DNA of 64,000 bases from assembly GCF_033878955.1 (NCBI RefSeq), contig NZ_CP138858.1:3251001-3315000 (forward strand). Reading direction: 5' to 3'. Numbering within the stretch: the stretch's first letter is position 1; each line of letters opens with the position of its first letter. The notes below the pieces were generated by a model. It was given only the letters and a program-made list of their open reading frames with translations, was not told the DNA's origin and searched no databases. This DNA is from Coraliomargarita algicola (GTDB taxonomy: Bacteria > Verrucomicrobiota > Verrucomicrobiia > Opitutales > Coraliomargaritaceae). A program made the translations under genes and the position numbers. Positions 54,609 through 63,433 of the stretch are shown piece by piece.

Positions 54609-55935
54609 CTTGTGGCGCAGTGTTCCCAAAAATTGTTTCAAATTCAACTGCTAATCGCGCTTTTACGTCTGCTATGTTCACATCCTTATCGAGTTCATTA
54701 GCGAGTGAAGTCACCGTGCCATCTGTAATACCGCAGGGGACGATGCCGTTAAAGTGCGTCATGTCAGGATTTACATTGAGGGCGAAGCCATGGTAGCTGA
54801 TCCAGGAGCGCACGGCCACACCGATGGCACAAATTTTGCGTTGGTTGTCGAGCCAGATGCCGGTCTTGCCCTCGCGGCGAGCGCTTTTTAGCCCATAAGT
54901 GGCTAAAGTCCGGATGACGACTTCCTCTAAATTCCGAAGGTAGGCGTGGAGGTCGCGCTGGTGGCGTAAAGAGAGGATGGGGTAGCCGACGATTTGCCCG
55001 GGGCCGTGGTAGGTGATGTCGCCGCCGCGGTTGGACTGCACGATACTGATGCCCTGGCGAGCGCATTCGGCCTGAGCCCAAATGAGGTGTTGAGCGGCAT
55101 CTTTGCGCATGCCCATGGTATAGACGGGGGCGTGTTCGGTGAATATCAGTGCATCGGGGCAGCGCCCGGAACGCCTTAAGTCGACGCGTTCTTTTTGACG
55201 GGCAAAGGCCTCTTCGTAATCGGTGCGGCCCCAGTCCAGCACTTCCAGCGGTGCGGTCATGCCATCCAATATATTAAAGAGCACCTGGCGCATCCGGGCG
55301 TAGGTCTGGGGCGGCTCGGCCAGCAATTGCTCCGCGCTCATGACGAATGGACCGTCGTTTTCTAGCTCGTCGGTGCAGTTTCCGATCAGCGCGGTGAGGC
55401 TTTCGTGAGTGGTCTCCAGGTGGCACTGCCAGGCTAAGACGCGCTCGTTATAGAGGAAACTTTGATTGGGGCAGGCGGCGCTGGAGGCGATACGGATGGC
55501 TCCATCCGGGAGTTCGAAGCGGTCACCGTGCCAGTGTAGCACGCGCAGGTCTGTGGGCAGTTCGAGCCATGCGGGAGTCGTTTCCTCGGGCTGGATTGGA
55601 TACCAGCCGATCTCCACTTGCGGCCCCTTCGTGACGCTGGCGCCCAGCGCGTCTGCAATCAGTTGTCCGCCCAGGCAAATGCCGACCACATATTTACCTG
55701 CGGCGATGGCTGAAACTATCAGAGCTTTTTCGGCGATAAGCCATGGATGCGCTTCAACTTCGTAAATATTCATCGGCCCGCCCATGATTAATAATAGATC
55801 GAAACGATCGATGGTGGGCAGTGGAGCTGATTCGAAGAGTCGGTGGCAGTGGAGGCTGTGTCCGCGCGAGTGGGCCCAGTCTGCGATGGCGGCAGGCCCT
55901 TCGAATGGCACGTGTTGGAGACATAGAATACGCAT
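54601..55935 (-). CDS. Class I glutamine amidotransferase fused to LipB octanoyltransferase
   Basis: A 444-residue single frame. Residues 1-220 are a GATase1 domain with triad C87 (GICLGGQ), H172 and E174 (QCHLE), like stand-alone GMP-synthase-type amidotransferases. Residues 226-444 are LipB, octanoyl-ACP:protein octanoyltransferase: VLDWGRTDYEEAFARQ, RGGDITYHGPGQIVGYPI (303-320), KICAIGV with K367, and NGIVPCGITDGTVTSL with catalytic C401. The junction is ILDG-MTAPLEVL; M226 could be the original LipB start. The overlap with lipA shows it serves lipoate synthesis; the purpose of the amidotransferase half is unknown. Confidence 0.88.
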   Translation of the reverse strand: MRILCLQHVPFEGPAAIADWAHSRGHSLHCHRLFESAPLPTIDRFDLLLIMGGPMNIYEVEAHPWLIAEKALIVSAIAAGKYVVGICLGGQLIADALGASVTKGPQVEIGWYPIQPEETTPAWLELPTDLRVLHWHGDRFELPDGAIRIASSAACPNQSFLYNERVLAWQCHLETTHESLTALIGNCTDELENDGPFVMSAEQLLAEPPQTYARMRQVLFNILDGMTAPLEVLDWGRTDYEEAFARQKERVDLRRSGRCPDALIFTEHAPVYTMGMRKDAAQHLIWAQAECARQGISIVQSNRGGDITYHGPGQIVGYPILSLRHQRDLHAYLRNLEEVVIRTLATYGLKSARREGKTGIWLDNQRKICAIGVAVRSWISYHGFALNVNPDMTHFNGIVPCGITDGTVTSLANELDKDVNIADVKARLAVEFETIFGNTAPQDG

Positions 55936-55993
55936 AGTGAATCGAATGCAAAGACGGTTGTCTTTATCCGCTCAGAGTCTAGTTTAAATATAT

Positions 55994-57604
55994 ATGAAAT
56001 CCCTTCGTTTGCCTTGGATCTTGCTCGCTTTCGCATTGCTGGGAGCGCTGATCGGCTACTATCTCTCGACCCAGCGGCCCTTTTCTCTTGCGGTAGATGT
56101 TGCGCCTGAAGTCGTCGGGCAGGTCACGCCGGCCGAGGCAGCCACTGAGATGGTGCACGGCGATTGGACGGGGCAGGCCATTGCGGGGGCTGTGTCGGAG
56201 GACTTGGACTATCCGCGTGGTGCGATTGAGGGGGAATTGTTGCTTCAATTTGCCACACGTGAGGCGTATTTGTCTTATTTGCAAGCCTTGGCGGCGGCTG
56301 GCATGGCCCCCTTGGGGCAGATTGATGCTTTGATGGTGTTGCGCATCTCAGAAGGCGCCTTGAGTGTGGCAAATATTGGTGAATCTGGTGCGCGAGCCAG
56401 CTATTCGTATCGGGTCGAACGGCCACTGCCTCCGGTGCAAGTCGACCCCGAGGCGCTTGCGCGTTTAACCGCATTTGGCCAATCCGCACGTGTGATTACG
56501 GGCGGGCCGATTGCCGGCTCGGGAGCGGGGGTGAGCGTGGCGATTCTCGATTCGGGCATAGAAAGACATCCGCAATTTGACGATGTTTCGATCGTGCGGC
56601 TGGATCTGGTTGGCGGAGGCGTGGGGGGCCTGGGAGCGGGGCATGGCACTTCGGTGGCATCCATCATCGCAGGTCGTGAAGGCATCGCTCCGGATGCGGA
56701 GCTCTTCGTTGTACGCGTGCTGGATGCGGAGGGGCTGGGCAATAGTTATCATGTCGCTCAGGGCATCGTGGAGGCCGTCGACCGCGGAGTGCAGATGATC
56801 AATATGAGCCTCGGCGTTTATCAGGATACTGTTATACTGCGCCAAGCCGTCAATTATGCGCATGCGCGTGGAGTATTGATGGTGGCTGCTGCGGGCAACG
56901 ACGGTTATGGGCGTATGCCATATCCTGCGGCTTATCCAGAAGTGCTGGCGGTGACTGCGGTCGATGGGAACGGGCAGTATGCCCTGTTTCCAAATCAATC
57001 CATGCAGATCGATTTTGCTGCGCCGGGGGTGGGGGTGTTGACGGCTTTGGAGGATGAGGGGACGGTGCTCTTTTCCGGCACATCCGCGGCTGCGCCCTTT
57101 GTGAGTGGCACTTTAGCCTCCCTGCTGTCGGGGGAAGGCGCGCTGCCGCCTCAGCAGGCAGTCGAGTTATTACAAGCTTACTTAAATGATCGAGGGGCCC
57201 CGGGGGTGGACCCTGTGTATGGCGCAGGCTTGCTGGATTGGGATCGCTTGCGAGAGCGTGCGACTCCGGGCATACTTGATGTTGCACTGGCGGATATTTA
57301 TCTGCAGCCCGATTCCTTGCCTGGCACGACGATGCCGATTGAGGTGACGGTGCAGAATCGTGGCACTACCTGGTTCAGTGATGCCGAGTTGGAAGTATTT
57401 GTGGGTGAGGCCGAACCCGTCAGTTTTATACTCGGCTCCTTGGGCCCAGGGCAGACCACGACCCGTAAAGTCTTTACACAGATCCCAGCACAGGGTAGCG
57501 ACGAAGTGCTGAGCCTCGCGGCGCGTGTGATTCCCCAGAATATAAATCAAGACATACGCCTTGAAAATAACTTGAAGTCGGTGGCCTTTCGCCCGGTCAG
57601 GTAG
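55994..57604 (+). CDS. Membrane-anchored subtilisin-like serine protease
   Basis: A 536-residue S8-family protease. N-terminal membrane helix (about 6-24) or uncleaved signal, propeptide-like region to about 150, then catalytic D186 (VAILDSGIE), H217 (GHGTSVAS), N302 (AAAGND, oxyanion) and S364 (SGTSAAAPF). After about 430 comes a CARDB-like beta domain (PIEVTVQNRGTTWF). It would act in the periplasm or at the surface. It is divergent from the lipB fusion gene with a 58-bp gap. Confidence 0.9.
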   Translation: MKSLRLPWILLAFALLGALIGYYLSTQRPFSLAVDVAPEVVGQVTPAEAATEMVHGDWTGQAIAGAVSEDLDYPRGAIEGELLLQFATREAYLSYLQALAAAGMAPLGQIDALMVLRISEGALSVANIGESGARASYSYRVERPLPPVQVDPEALARLTAFGQSARVITGGPIAGSGAGVSVAILDSGIERHPQFDDVSIVRLDLVGGGVGGLGAGHGTSVASIIAGREGIAPDAELFVVRVLDAEGLGNSYHVAQGIVEAVDRGVQMINMSLGVYQDTVILRQAVNYAHARGVLMVAAAGNDGYGRMPYPAAYPEVLAVTAVDGNGQYALFPNQSMQIDFAAPGVGVLTALEDEGTVLFSGTSAAAPFVSGTLASLLSGEGALPPQQAVELLQAYLNDRGAPGVDPVYGAGLLDWDRLRERATPGILDVALADIYLQPDSLPGTTMPIEVTVQNRGTTWFSDAELEVFVGEAEPVSFILGSLGPGQTTTRKVFTQIPAQGSDEVLSLAARVIPQNINQDIRLENNLKSVAFRPVR

Positions 57605-57739
57605 AGCTTGAGGTGAGGCCGGGGGTGATTTGAGGGCGCATTTTGTCAAAAATATGTGTGAGCCGCTGGGAGCTCCCTTTTTAACTGGATTTGACTACGC
57701 TCTGCGTGTACCGCTATCTGGCTTAAGTAAACTTTCCAT

Positions 57740-58879
57740 ATGAATGATTCCGAACAAGCGCCACTAATCTCTGATGAGGGAGAGGTCGGCTTCGTTGACT
57801 ATCAGGATTTTGTCTCCAAAGAGCCGTTTCAATTCGTCTCGGGGGGCAGTATCCCTGAGCTAACGCTGCGCTATGAAACCTATGGACACCTCAGTGCGGC
57901 AAAAGATAATGCCATTTTGATCTGCCATGCCTTGAGTGGTGATCATCATTGTGCCGGGGTGCATGGTATCGAAGAACGCAAGCAAGGCTGGTGGAATTTT
58001 ATGGTGGGGCCGGGGAAGCCAATCGATACGACGCGTTATTTTGTGATATGCTCGAATGTCCTGGGCGGCTGCCAAGGCTCGACGGGTCCAGGTTCGATCA
58101 ATCCGGCCACTGGCCGACCCTATAATCTGGATTTTCCTAAGTTGACTGTGCAGGACATGGTTAAGGCACAGTCGCTGTTGATTGATTCTTTCGGTATTGA
58201 TCGCTTGCACGCCGTGATTGGTGGTAGTATGGGCGGTATGCAAACCCTGCAGTGGGCGATCGACTTTCCGCAGCGCGTGGGGCGTTACATCGCGCTGGCA
58301 TGTGGTGCACGTCACACCGCGCAGGCAATCGCCTTTAACGATACGGGGCGGCAGGCCATTATTTCGGATCCGGAGTGGAAGGGCGGTAATTATGATCCGC
58401 AAGAAGGTCCGGCTCAAGGGCTGGCAGTGGCACGCATGATGGCCCACATTACCTACCTCTCCGACGTGGGGATGGAGAGTAAGTTTGGGCGTAAGCGTCG
58501 CTCCGGGGATCAATCGCGGGAGCATTTTGAGGTCGAGTTTGAGGTCGAAAGTTACCTGCGCTATCAGGGCGCGAGTTTCGTGACTCGGTTTGATGCCAAC
58601 ACCTATTTATATTTGACCAAGGCGCTTGATCGTTTCGATTTGCACAGTCCTGAGTCCTTGGATGTCACTTTGCAGGCTGTTACCGCGCCGGGCTTGGTGG
58701 TGGGCTTTACATCCGACTGGCTCTACCCGCCGCAGGGGAATCGTGAGGTGGTTGAAGCCCTGTTGCGTCTGGGCAAGGATGCCACTTATGCGGAACTCGC
58801 AATGGACTTCGGGCATGATTCCTTTCTCTTGCGGGCGCCGCAATTATACGAACTGATGCACCGATTCCTGAGTCGTTAA
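57740..58879 (+). CDS. metX: Homoserine O-acyltransferase MetX
   Basis: A 379-residue alpha/beta hydrolase-fold enzyme that acylates homoserine (acetyl- or succinyl-) in methionine synthesis. The nucleophile is S163 (VIGGSMGGMQTLQWA); the Asp lies in the FTSDWLYP strand and the His in DFGHDSFLL near the C-terminus. The NALSGDHHCAG-like region (ICHALSGDHH) is family-typical. It is followed by metW after 6 bp. Confidence 0.95.
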   Translation: MNDSEQAPLISDEGEVGFVDYQDFVSKEPFQFVSGGSIPELTLRYETYGHLSAAKDNAILICHALSGDHHCAGVHGIEERKQGWWNFMVGPGKPIDTTRYFVICSNVLGGCQGSTGPGSINPATGRPYNLDFPKLTVQDMVKAQSLLIDSFGIDRLHAVIGGSMGGMQTLQWAIDFPQRVGRYIALACGARHTAQAIAFNDTGRQAIISDPEWKGGNYDPQEGPAQGLAVARMMAHITYLSDVGMESKFGRKRRSGDQSREHFEVEFEVESYLRYQGASFVTRFDANTYLYLTKALDRFDLHSPESLDVTLQAVTAPGLVVGFTSDWLYPPQGNREVVEALLRLGKDATYAELAMDFGHDSFLLRAPQLYELMHRFLSR

Positions 58880-58885
58880 TCTGTG

Positions 58886-59497
58886 ATGAAAGCAATTGAT
58901 AAAAAGCGCCAAGCAGACTTTCAAATCATTGCCCATTGGGTCAATGAGGGCGACCGCGTGCTCGATCTGGGATGCGGACGTGGCGTGCTGCTGGAGTATT
59001 TAAAACAAAAAAAATCGATTTATGGCGTCGGTGTAGACATCGATCTCGACAAAATTCTTAGCTGTGTGAAGCGCGGCGTGCCGGCTTATCAGGGCGACAT
59101 TCGAGCGATGTTAGCGACCTTTCCAGAGAATGCATTTGATCGTGTCATTTTCAGTCGCACAGTTGAGCAGTTGGAGGACCCCGATGCGGTGTTGGCCGAA
59201 GGCCTACGAGTGGGGCGGCGTGTGGCGGTAGGCTTTGTGAACAAGGCCTTTTGGTTGAACCGCTTAAATATATTTCTTAAAGGCCGTCGCACAGTGAACG
59301 AGGTCTACCCCAAGCCTTGGTATGAATCATTGCCAGCCAATCCCTTTTCGGTCGCTGAATTTGAGGATTATTGCGATGCGCGTAGGATTGTGATCGAAAA
59401 TAGAGTGTTTCTTTCAGGAGATTGGCGCAGTGAGTGCTCCAGATTTCCTAATCTTATGGCAGGTTATGCTATTTATGACTTAGCATCCATTGATTAA
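58886..59497 (+). CDS. metW: MetW methyltransferase-like protein
   Basis: A 203-residue SAM-methyltransferase-fold protein; ATG at 58886 is preferred over the GTG one codon earlier. It shows RVLDLGCGRGVLLEYL, a VDIDLDKI strand, the VIFSRTVEQLEDPDAVL segment and FPNLMAGYAIYDL at the end. MetW is normally encoded right after metX and is needed for full MetX activity in several bacteria. The pairing here is standard. Confidence 0.94.
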   Translation: MKAIDKKRQADFQIIAHWVNEGDRVLDLGCGRGVLLEYLKQKKSIYGVGVDIDLDKILSCVKRGVPAYQGDIRAMLATFPENAFDRVIFSRTVEQLEDPDAVLAEGLRVGRRVAVGFVNKAFWLNRLNIFLKGRRTVNEVYPKPWYESLPANPFSVAEFEDYCDARRIVIENRVFLSGDWRSECSRFPNLMAGYAIYDLASID

Positions 59498-59500
59498 TGA

Positions 59501-60580
59501 ATGGCCGGGCTTGATAAAGTTGCAGAATTAGAAAAAGCGATTGATCGCTTTTATGAACGTTACTCTGCGCAGCGCATCGCGGTGGCGACGCTAATGGTTG
59601 GCGTGTTATGTCTAGCTGTGTCGCTCGCGGTGTACTGGGGCTTTGGCAGTGGTATTTATGCGGCGTTGAGTGGTTTGCTTTTTGGCGTTATTGGTATTAA
59701 TATTGCGTTTCTTAGCATCGTGCCGCCAGCGAACGCTTTAACACAGTCAAAGCGCTTGATCTGTAAGGCGATTCGAGAGCCGTCATGCATCCGATCCTAT
59801 GATATGCATAAAGTCCAATTGGTCGACCCGAAAGGGAAGGTGCACACTTTGGGGGCGCGTGAATTGAAGGTGTGGACCTCGTTAGTCGTGCCTTATTTAA
59901 TCGAGTCGCAGGCGCGAGGAGTGCAGCCTTCGCGTAAGAAACCTCAGCGTAAGCTCACTGCTTCGGAGCGGAAGTATATCGAGCAACGTCGCAAGGAGGT
60001 GCTTGCCATGGAGAAGAAGATTGAGGATGAGCGTAAGAATTTGGAAAATGATCGGCGCGAGTTGGAAATTCGGAGTATGGACCTGAAGCAGGCGGAAGAA
60101 CTTGTTATCGAACGATTGACCGGGGTCGAGCAGGCGGAGGCAGAGCTGGAGCAACTTAAAATTGTGGCTGCGGAGCGCGCGGATGTAGCTGCTACAGCTT
60201 ACGATGCCAAGGCGGCTGCGGCTCAGGCGGATGAATTGCGTGCTAAGGAACTGGAGTTGACGGAGCTTAAGCAGCAGTTGGCGGAAGATCGTCGTAATTT
60301 TGAAAGTCAAAAAGCAGAGATGAGTAAGCTTCAGGCTGCGGCGACACGCTCACCTTTTGGGAAAATAAAGGAGCCTACTGGGGCGCAGAGTTTGGAGGCA
60401 CGCGAAGCGGCGTTGGAAGCACGAGTGAGAAAACTGGAAGAAGAGGCGCAAGCATTAGAGTCTAGAGCTAGTTATTTGACCGATAGTGAAAACTCCTTGA
60501 TTGAGCGCTTGGATGCTTTGGTCGAGCGCGAAGCGCACATTGAGCAGAGTGAGGTCGACGCGGGAATACGTAAGGACTAG
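59501..60580 (+). CDS. Membrane protein with long cytosolic coiled coil
   Basis: A 359-residue protein of unrecognised family. Two adjacent membrane helices occur at about residues 28-78 (VATLMVGVLCLAVSLAVYWG, then a second), then a short globular piece (to about 140). A heptad-rich coiled coil runs from about 150 to 355, full of Glu, Lys, Ala and Gln. It starts 3 bp after the metW stop, so it is in the same transcript as metX-metW, but nothing in it points to methionine synthesis. Confidence 0.75.
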   Translation: MAGLDKVAELEKAIDRFYERYSAQRIAVATLMVGVLCLAVSLAVYWGFGSGIYAALSGLLFGVIGINIAFLSIVPPANALTQSKRLICKAIREPSCIRSYDMHKVQLVDPKGKVHTLGARELKVWTSLVVPYLIESQARGVQPSRKKPQRKLTASERKYIEQRRKEVLAMEKKIEDERKNLENDRRELEIRSMDLKQAEELVIERLTGVEQAEAELEQLKIVAAERADVAATAYDAKAAAAQADELRAKELELTELKQQLAEDRRNFESQKAEMSKLQAAATRSPFGKIKEPTGAQSLEAREAALEARVRKLEEEAQALESRASYLTDSENSLIERLDALVEREAHIEQSEVDAGIRKD

Positions 60581-60592
60581 CGCCTGAAATCG

Positions 60593-62428
60593 CTAGGCGC
60601 GTTCACCTTGTTTGGTTTTATCCAGTACGGGGTCGACGTAAATCGAGACGTCTGCCTGGGTATCGCCGAGGTGTTCCTTGGCGCGTTTGAGTGCCAGTGC
60701 TGTGGACATCGTCGGGTTGCTCGGCTCGTCGGTAAAGATATTGCGTGCTTCGATTTCCTGGTAGAGTCCTGACTTCTTGAGCACCTGTAGCATGTCTGCT
60801 TTCACCTCGCTAAGGATCAGGTAGCGGCCCTTCTCTTCCATGTAGAGTAGGAGCTCTTCGAGCGCCATGACGCCAGTCGCGTCCAGGTTGTGGGCATTGC
60901 GCATTTTCAAGACTACGATTTTGAGATTGGGCTCTTCGCAGATGCGCCGCATTTGATCGCGGAATAGGTCGGCTGCACCGAAGAATAGCTCGCCTTCGAC
61001 GTGTACGATGGAGACTTGTGGCACCGAACGTTGGGCCTGCTGGTGCATTTCGGCCAGTTGGCCCTCTTCGTTGAAGGTGTATTCGACCATCTCCGGGCGA
61101 GCGACTTTCTTTAGGAAGAGTACGATGGAGGTGCCGACTCCGACATAGATCGCGGTATCGAGTGGCATGAAGAGGCCGCTGCCAAAGGTCGAGAGGAAGA
61201 CCGCGGCATCGGACTTAGTGGTGCGTGTGACGATGCGGATCGCATGCTTATTGATGAGTGAAAACCCGATCGCGATGACCAATACCGCCAAGGTGCACTG
61301 TGGAATATATTCGGTGAAGGGGCCGAGTGCGAAGGCTCCAATAAATACGATGACGCCGCTAATGTAGCTGGCCAACACCGTGCGACCGCCACTGGTGGCG
61401 CTGAGCGTGGAGCGGGTGAGGGAGCCTGAGGCCGGCATGCCTGAGAAGAATGCGCAGGCAATATTAGCCATGCCGATTGAGAACATTGCTTGATTGGCGT
61501 CGAGGCGTGCGCCCGTCTTGGCGGCCAGCGATTTACCGATGGAAATGCCTTCGAGGATGCATAATAGTGCAATCGCCAGCGCGGGACTGGCTAGAGTTTG
61601 AATGCTGCTTAGCGAGAATTCGGGCGCTTGGAAGGACCAGTCGGCCGCGTTGATACCTGTTAGAAAATGTATGTCGCTCTCGCGCCCCAGAAATTTGATA
61701 TGCAGCTTTTCGATCACAAATTCAGTGAATGCTGATATGGCGAGCAGACTGATCGCCACATTAGGCAGTGATTTGAACTTTGTATTTAAAGCGAAAAAGA
61801 GCAGCGCGGTCACCACGCTGACGCCTACAGTGGCCCAATGCACGGTATCGATGGATTGGCACATCAGCATTGCCGACTCGTAAAAGGTGGCCCCTTTGCC
61901 TGGCATTTCGAGTCCCAGCGCCTTCGGTATCTGGTTGGTGATAATGAGCAAGGCCGCTGCCGTGATGTAGCCAGTGATGACTGAGCGCGAGATGTATTGC
62001 ACCAAATTGGCCACTTTGAAGTAGTCACCTAGCGCGATAAAAAAGCCCACCATAAAGATGAGCAGTGGCACCATGCCTAGTTTTTCCGCGCCCACGATTC
62101 CCAAGCTGGCAAAGGCGCTCAGCAGCATGACTGAGGTCGCGTTGGTGGGGCCGAGTGTGATTAAGTGACTCTTGGCAAAAATCGGTGCGACCATTGCGGC
62201 AATGGCTGAGCCGTAGATGCCATACTGGATCGGCAGACCTGCGATAAGCGCATAGGCCATGCCTTGTGGAAATGCGAGCAGGGCGACATTGAGCCCTGCT
62301 CGCAGATCACCAGCGAAGTAGCTGGTTTGGTAATCTTTTAGGGACCGCCTAAGCGGCCAAAAGTTGAGTGTGTTGTAGTCTCGCGCAGCGCTCAGACCAG
62401 ATTGTAGATGTCTAAGAAGGTCAGCCAC
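60593..62428 (-). CDS. SulP-family anion transporter with STAS domain
   Basis: A 611-residue SLC26/SulP transporter (sulfate, bicarbonate or another anion). GTG start. About 12-14 membrane helices fill residues 25-470, with the N-terminal signature AFPQGMAYALIAGLPIQYGIYGS and a Ser/Gly-rich core (FSGMPASGSLTRSTL). A STAS domain lies at about 485-585, with LKIVVLKMRNAHNLDATGVMALEELL. The specific anion cannot be read. It lies 27 bp downstream of the phosphatase gene on the same strand. Confidence 0.93.
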   Translation of the reverse strand: MADLLRHLQSGLSAARDYNTLNFWPLRRSLKDYQTSYFAGDLRAGLNVALLAFPQGMAYALIAGLPIQYGIYGSAIAAMVAPIFAKSHLITLGPTNATSVMLLSAFASLGIVGAEKLGMVPLLIFMVGFFIALGDYFKVANLVQYISRSVITGYITAAALLIITNQIPKALGLEMPGKGATFYESAMLMCQSIDTVHWATVGVSVVTALLFFALNTKFKSLPNVAISLLAISAFTEFVIEKLHIKFLGRESDIHFLTGINAADWSFQAPEFSLSSIQTLASPALAIALLCILEGISIGKSLAAKTGARLDANQAMFSIGMANIACAFFSGMPASGSLTRSTLSATSGGRTVLASYISGVIVFIGAFALGPFTEYIPQCTLAVLVIAIGFSLINKHAIRIVTRTTKSDAAVFLSTFGSGLFMPLDTAIYVGVGTSIVLFLKKVARPEMVEYTFNEEGQLAEMHQQAQRSVPQVSIVHVEGELFFGAADLFRDQMRRICEEPNLKIVVLKMRNAHNLDATGVMALEELLLYMEEKGRYLILSEVKADMLQVLKKSGLYQEIEARNIFTDEPSNPTMSTALALKRAKEHLGDTQADVSIYVDPVLDKTKQGERA

Positions 62429-62455
62429 GTTGCGCTCGTTTGATGTATCCGCTGC

Positions 62456-63241
62456 TTACTGTGCAGGGTAGAGGGTGGCCATGACTTCGTCGTGTAGCGG
62501 TGCTTTGGCTGCGATGATACAGCGCTCGTCGAAGGCGTCGCCGCCCTTCCAGCCAGTTACCTTGAAGCCTGCACCTTCCAGACAAGGGAGGATGGCTGCG
62601 CAGTCCCAGATTTCCATCATTGGGTCGCACATGATATCGATAAAGCCCGAGCAAAGTAGGATGTAGCCACCGGCGTCGCCCCATGAGCGGTAGAGCGCAG
62701 TCTTGGGAGGTAGTGCGGTCCAGTCAGCTTCGTTTTGCCAGAGTGTTTTGCGAATTGGATCGGTGGTGCACAGCGTCGCTTGACTGAGTGGGCAGGCCTC
62801 GCGTCCGGAAACGGGTTTGCCGTTCAAAGTGGTGGTTTCGCAATCGCCGATGACCATTTGTTTCAGCACTGGCTGGTTGATTGCCCCGATGACTGGGCGG
62901 CCTTTATACATAAGTGCGATGAGGGTGGCAAAAAGTGGCACGCCGGAGATGAAAGATTTGGTGCCATCGACCGGGTCGAGCACCCAGACGAAGTCGGCGT
63001 CGTCGCGCTCGCGGCCGTATTCTTCGCCAATGATGCCATGCTCGGGGTAGCGTTCCGCCAAAATCTCGCGGATGCGTTTTTCCGCATTACGGTCGGCCAA
63101 AGTCACCGGTGTGGCGTCGGACTTGCGCTCGATTTCTACGTCTGGACCGTAGTGAGGGAGTATCTCCTTGGCGGCTTCATCGCAAAGATATGCGATGAAT
63201 TCGATGAATTCGTCTTTTTGTGCGCGTGTAAGTTCGGACAT
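62456..63241 (-). CDS. Inositol-monophosphatase family phosphatase (HisN-like)
   Basis: From the ATG at 63241, 261 residues. The IMPase metal site is present: GEEYG (Glu), WVLDPVDGTKSFISG (Asp-x-x-Asp-Gly-Thr) and EIWDCAAILPCLEGAG (Asp) near the C-terminus. The pattern (a GIIGEEYGRE, then WVLDPVDGTKSF order) fits the histidinol-phosphatase (HisN) subgroup, but inositol phosphate or PAP are possible substrates. An earlier ATG at 63274 adds 11 residues. Confidence 0.88.
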   Translation of the reverse strand: MSELTRAQKDEFIEFIAYLCDEAAKEILPHYGPDVEIERKSDATPVTLADRNAEKRIREILAERYPEHGIIGEEYGRERDDADFVWVLDPVDGTKSFISGVPLFATLIALMYKGRPVIGAINQPVLKQMVIGDCETTTLNGKPVSGREACPLSQATLCTTDPIRKTLWQNEADWTALPPKTALYRSWGDAGGYILLCSGFIDIMCDPMMEIWDCAAILPCLEGAGFKVTGWKGGDAFDERCIIAAKAPLHDEVMATLYPAQ

Positions 63242-63433
63242 TTTCTGTGCTATTGATTCTAGTGACGCGAGCATCCTCTCGCTTCACTTTTGTTGATAAA
63301 ATAATTGAGTTTCAAACGCTGAGGGTTCCCGATCTCCGAGGCAACAGCAGATTCACGTGAGTTGAAATTCTTGCTTCAGGTTTTCGAGTTATATGCGTTT
63401 GTGTTTTTGTGAAAGGCCTGCATAGCTCTTTTT

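Noticed and set aside
57605..57739. SAM riboswitch upstream of metX.
   Set aside because: No SAM-I, SAM-II or SAM-IV core could be recognised; only a short GGGAGCTCCC palindrome is present.
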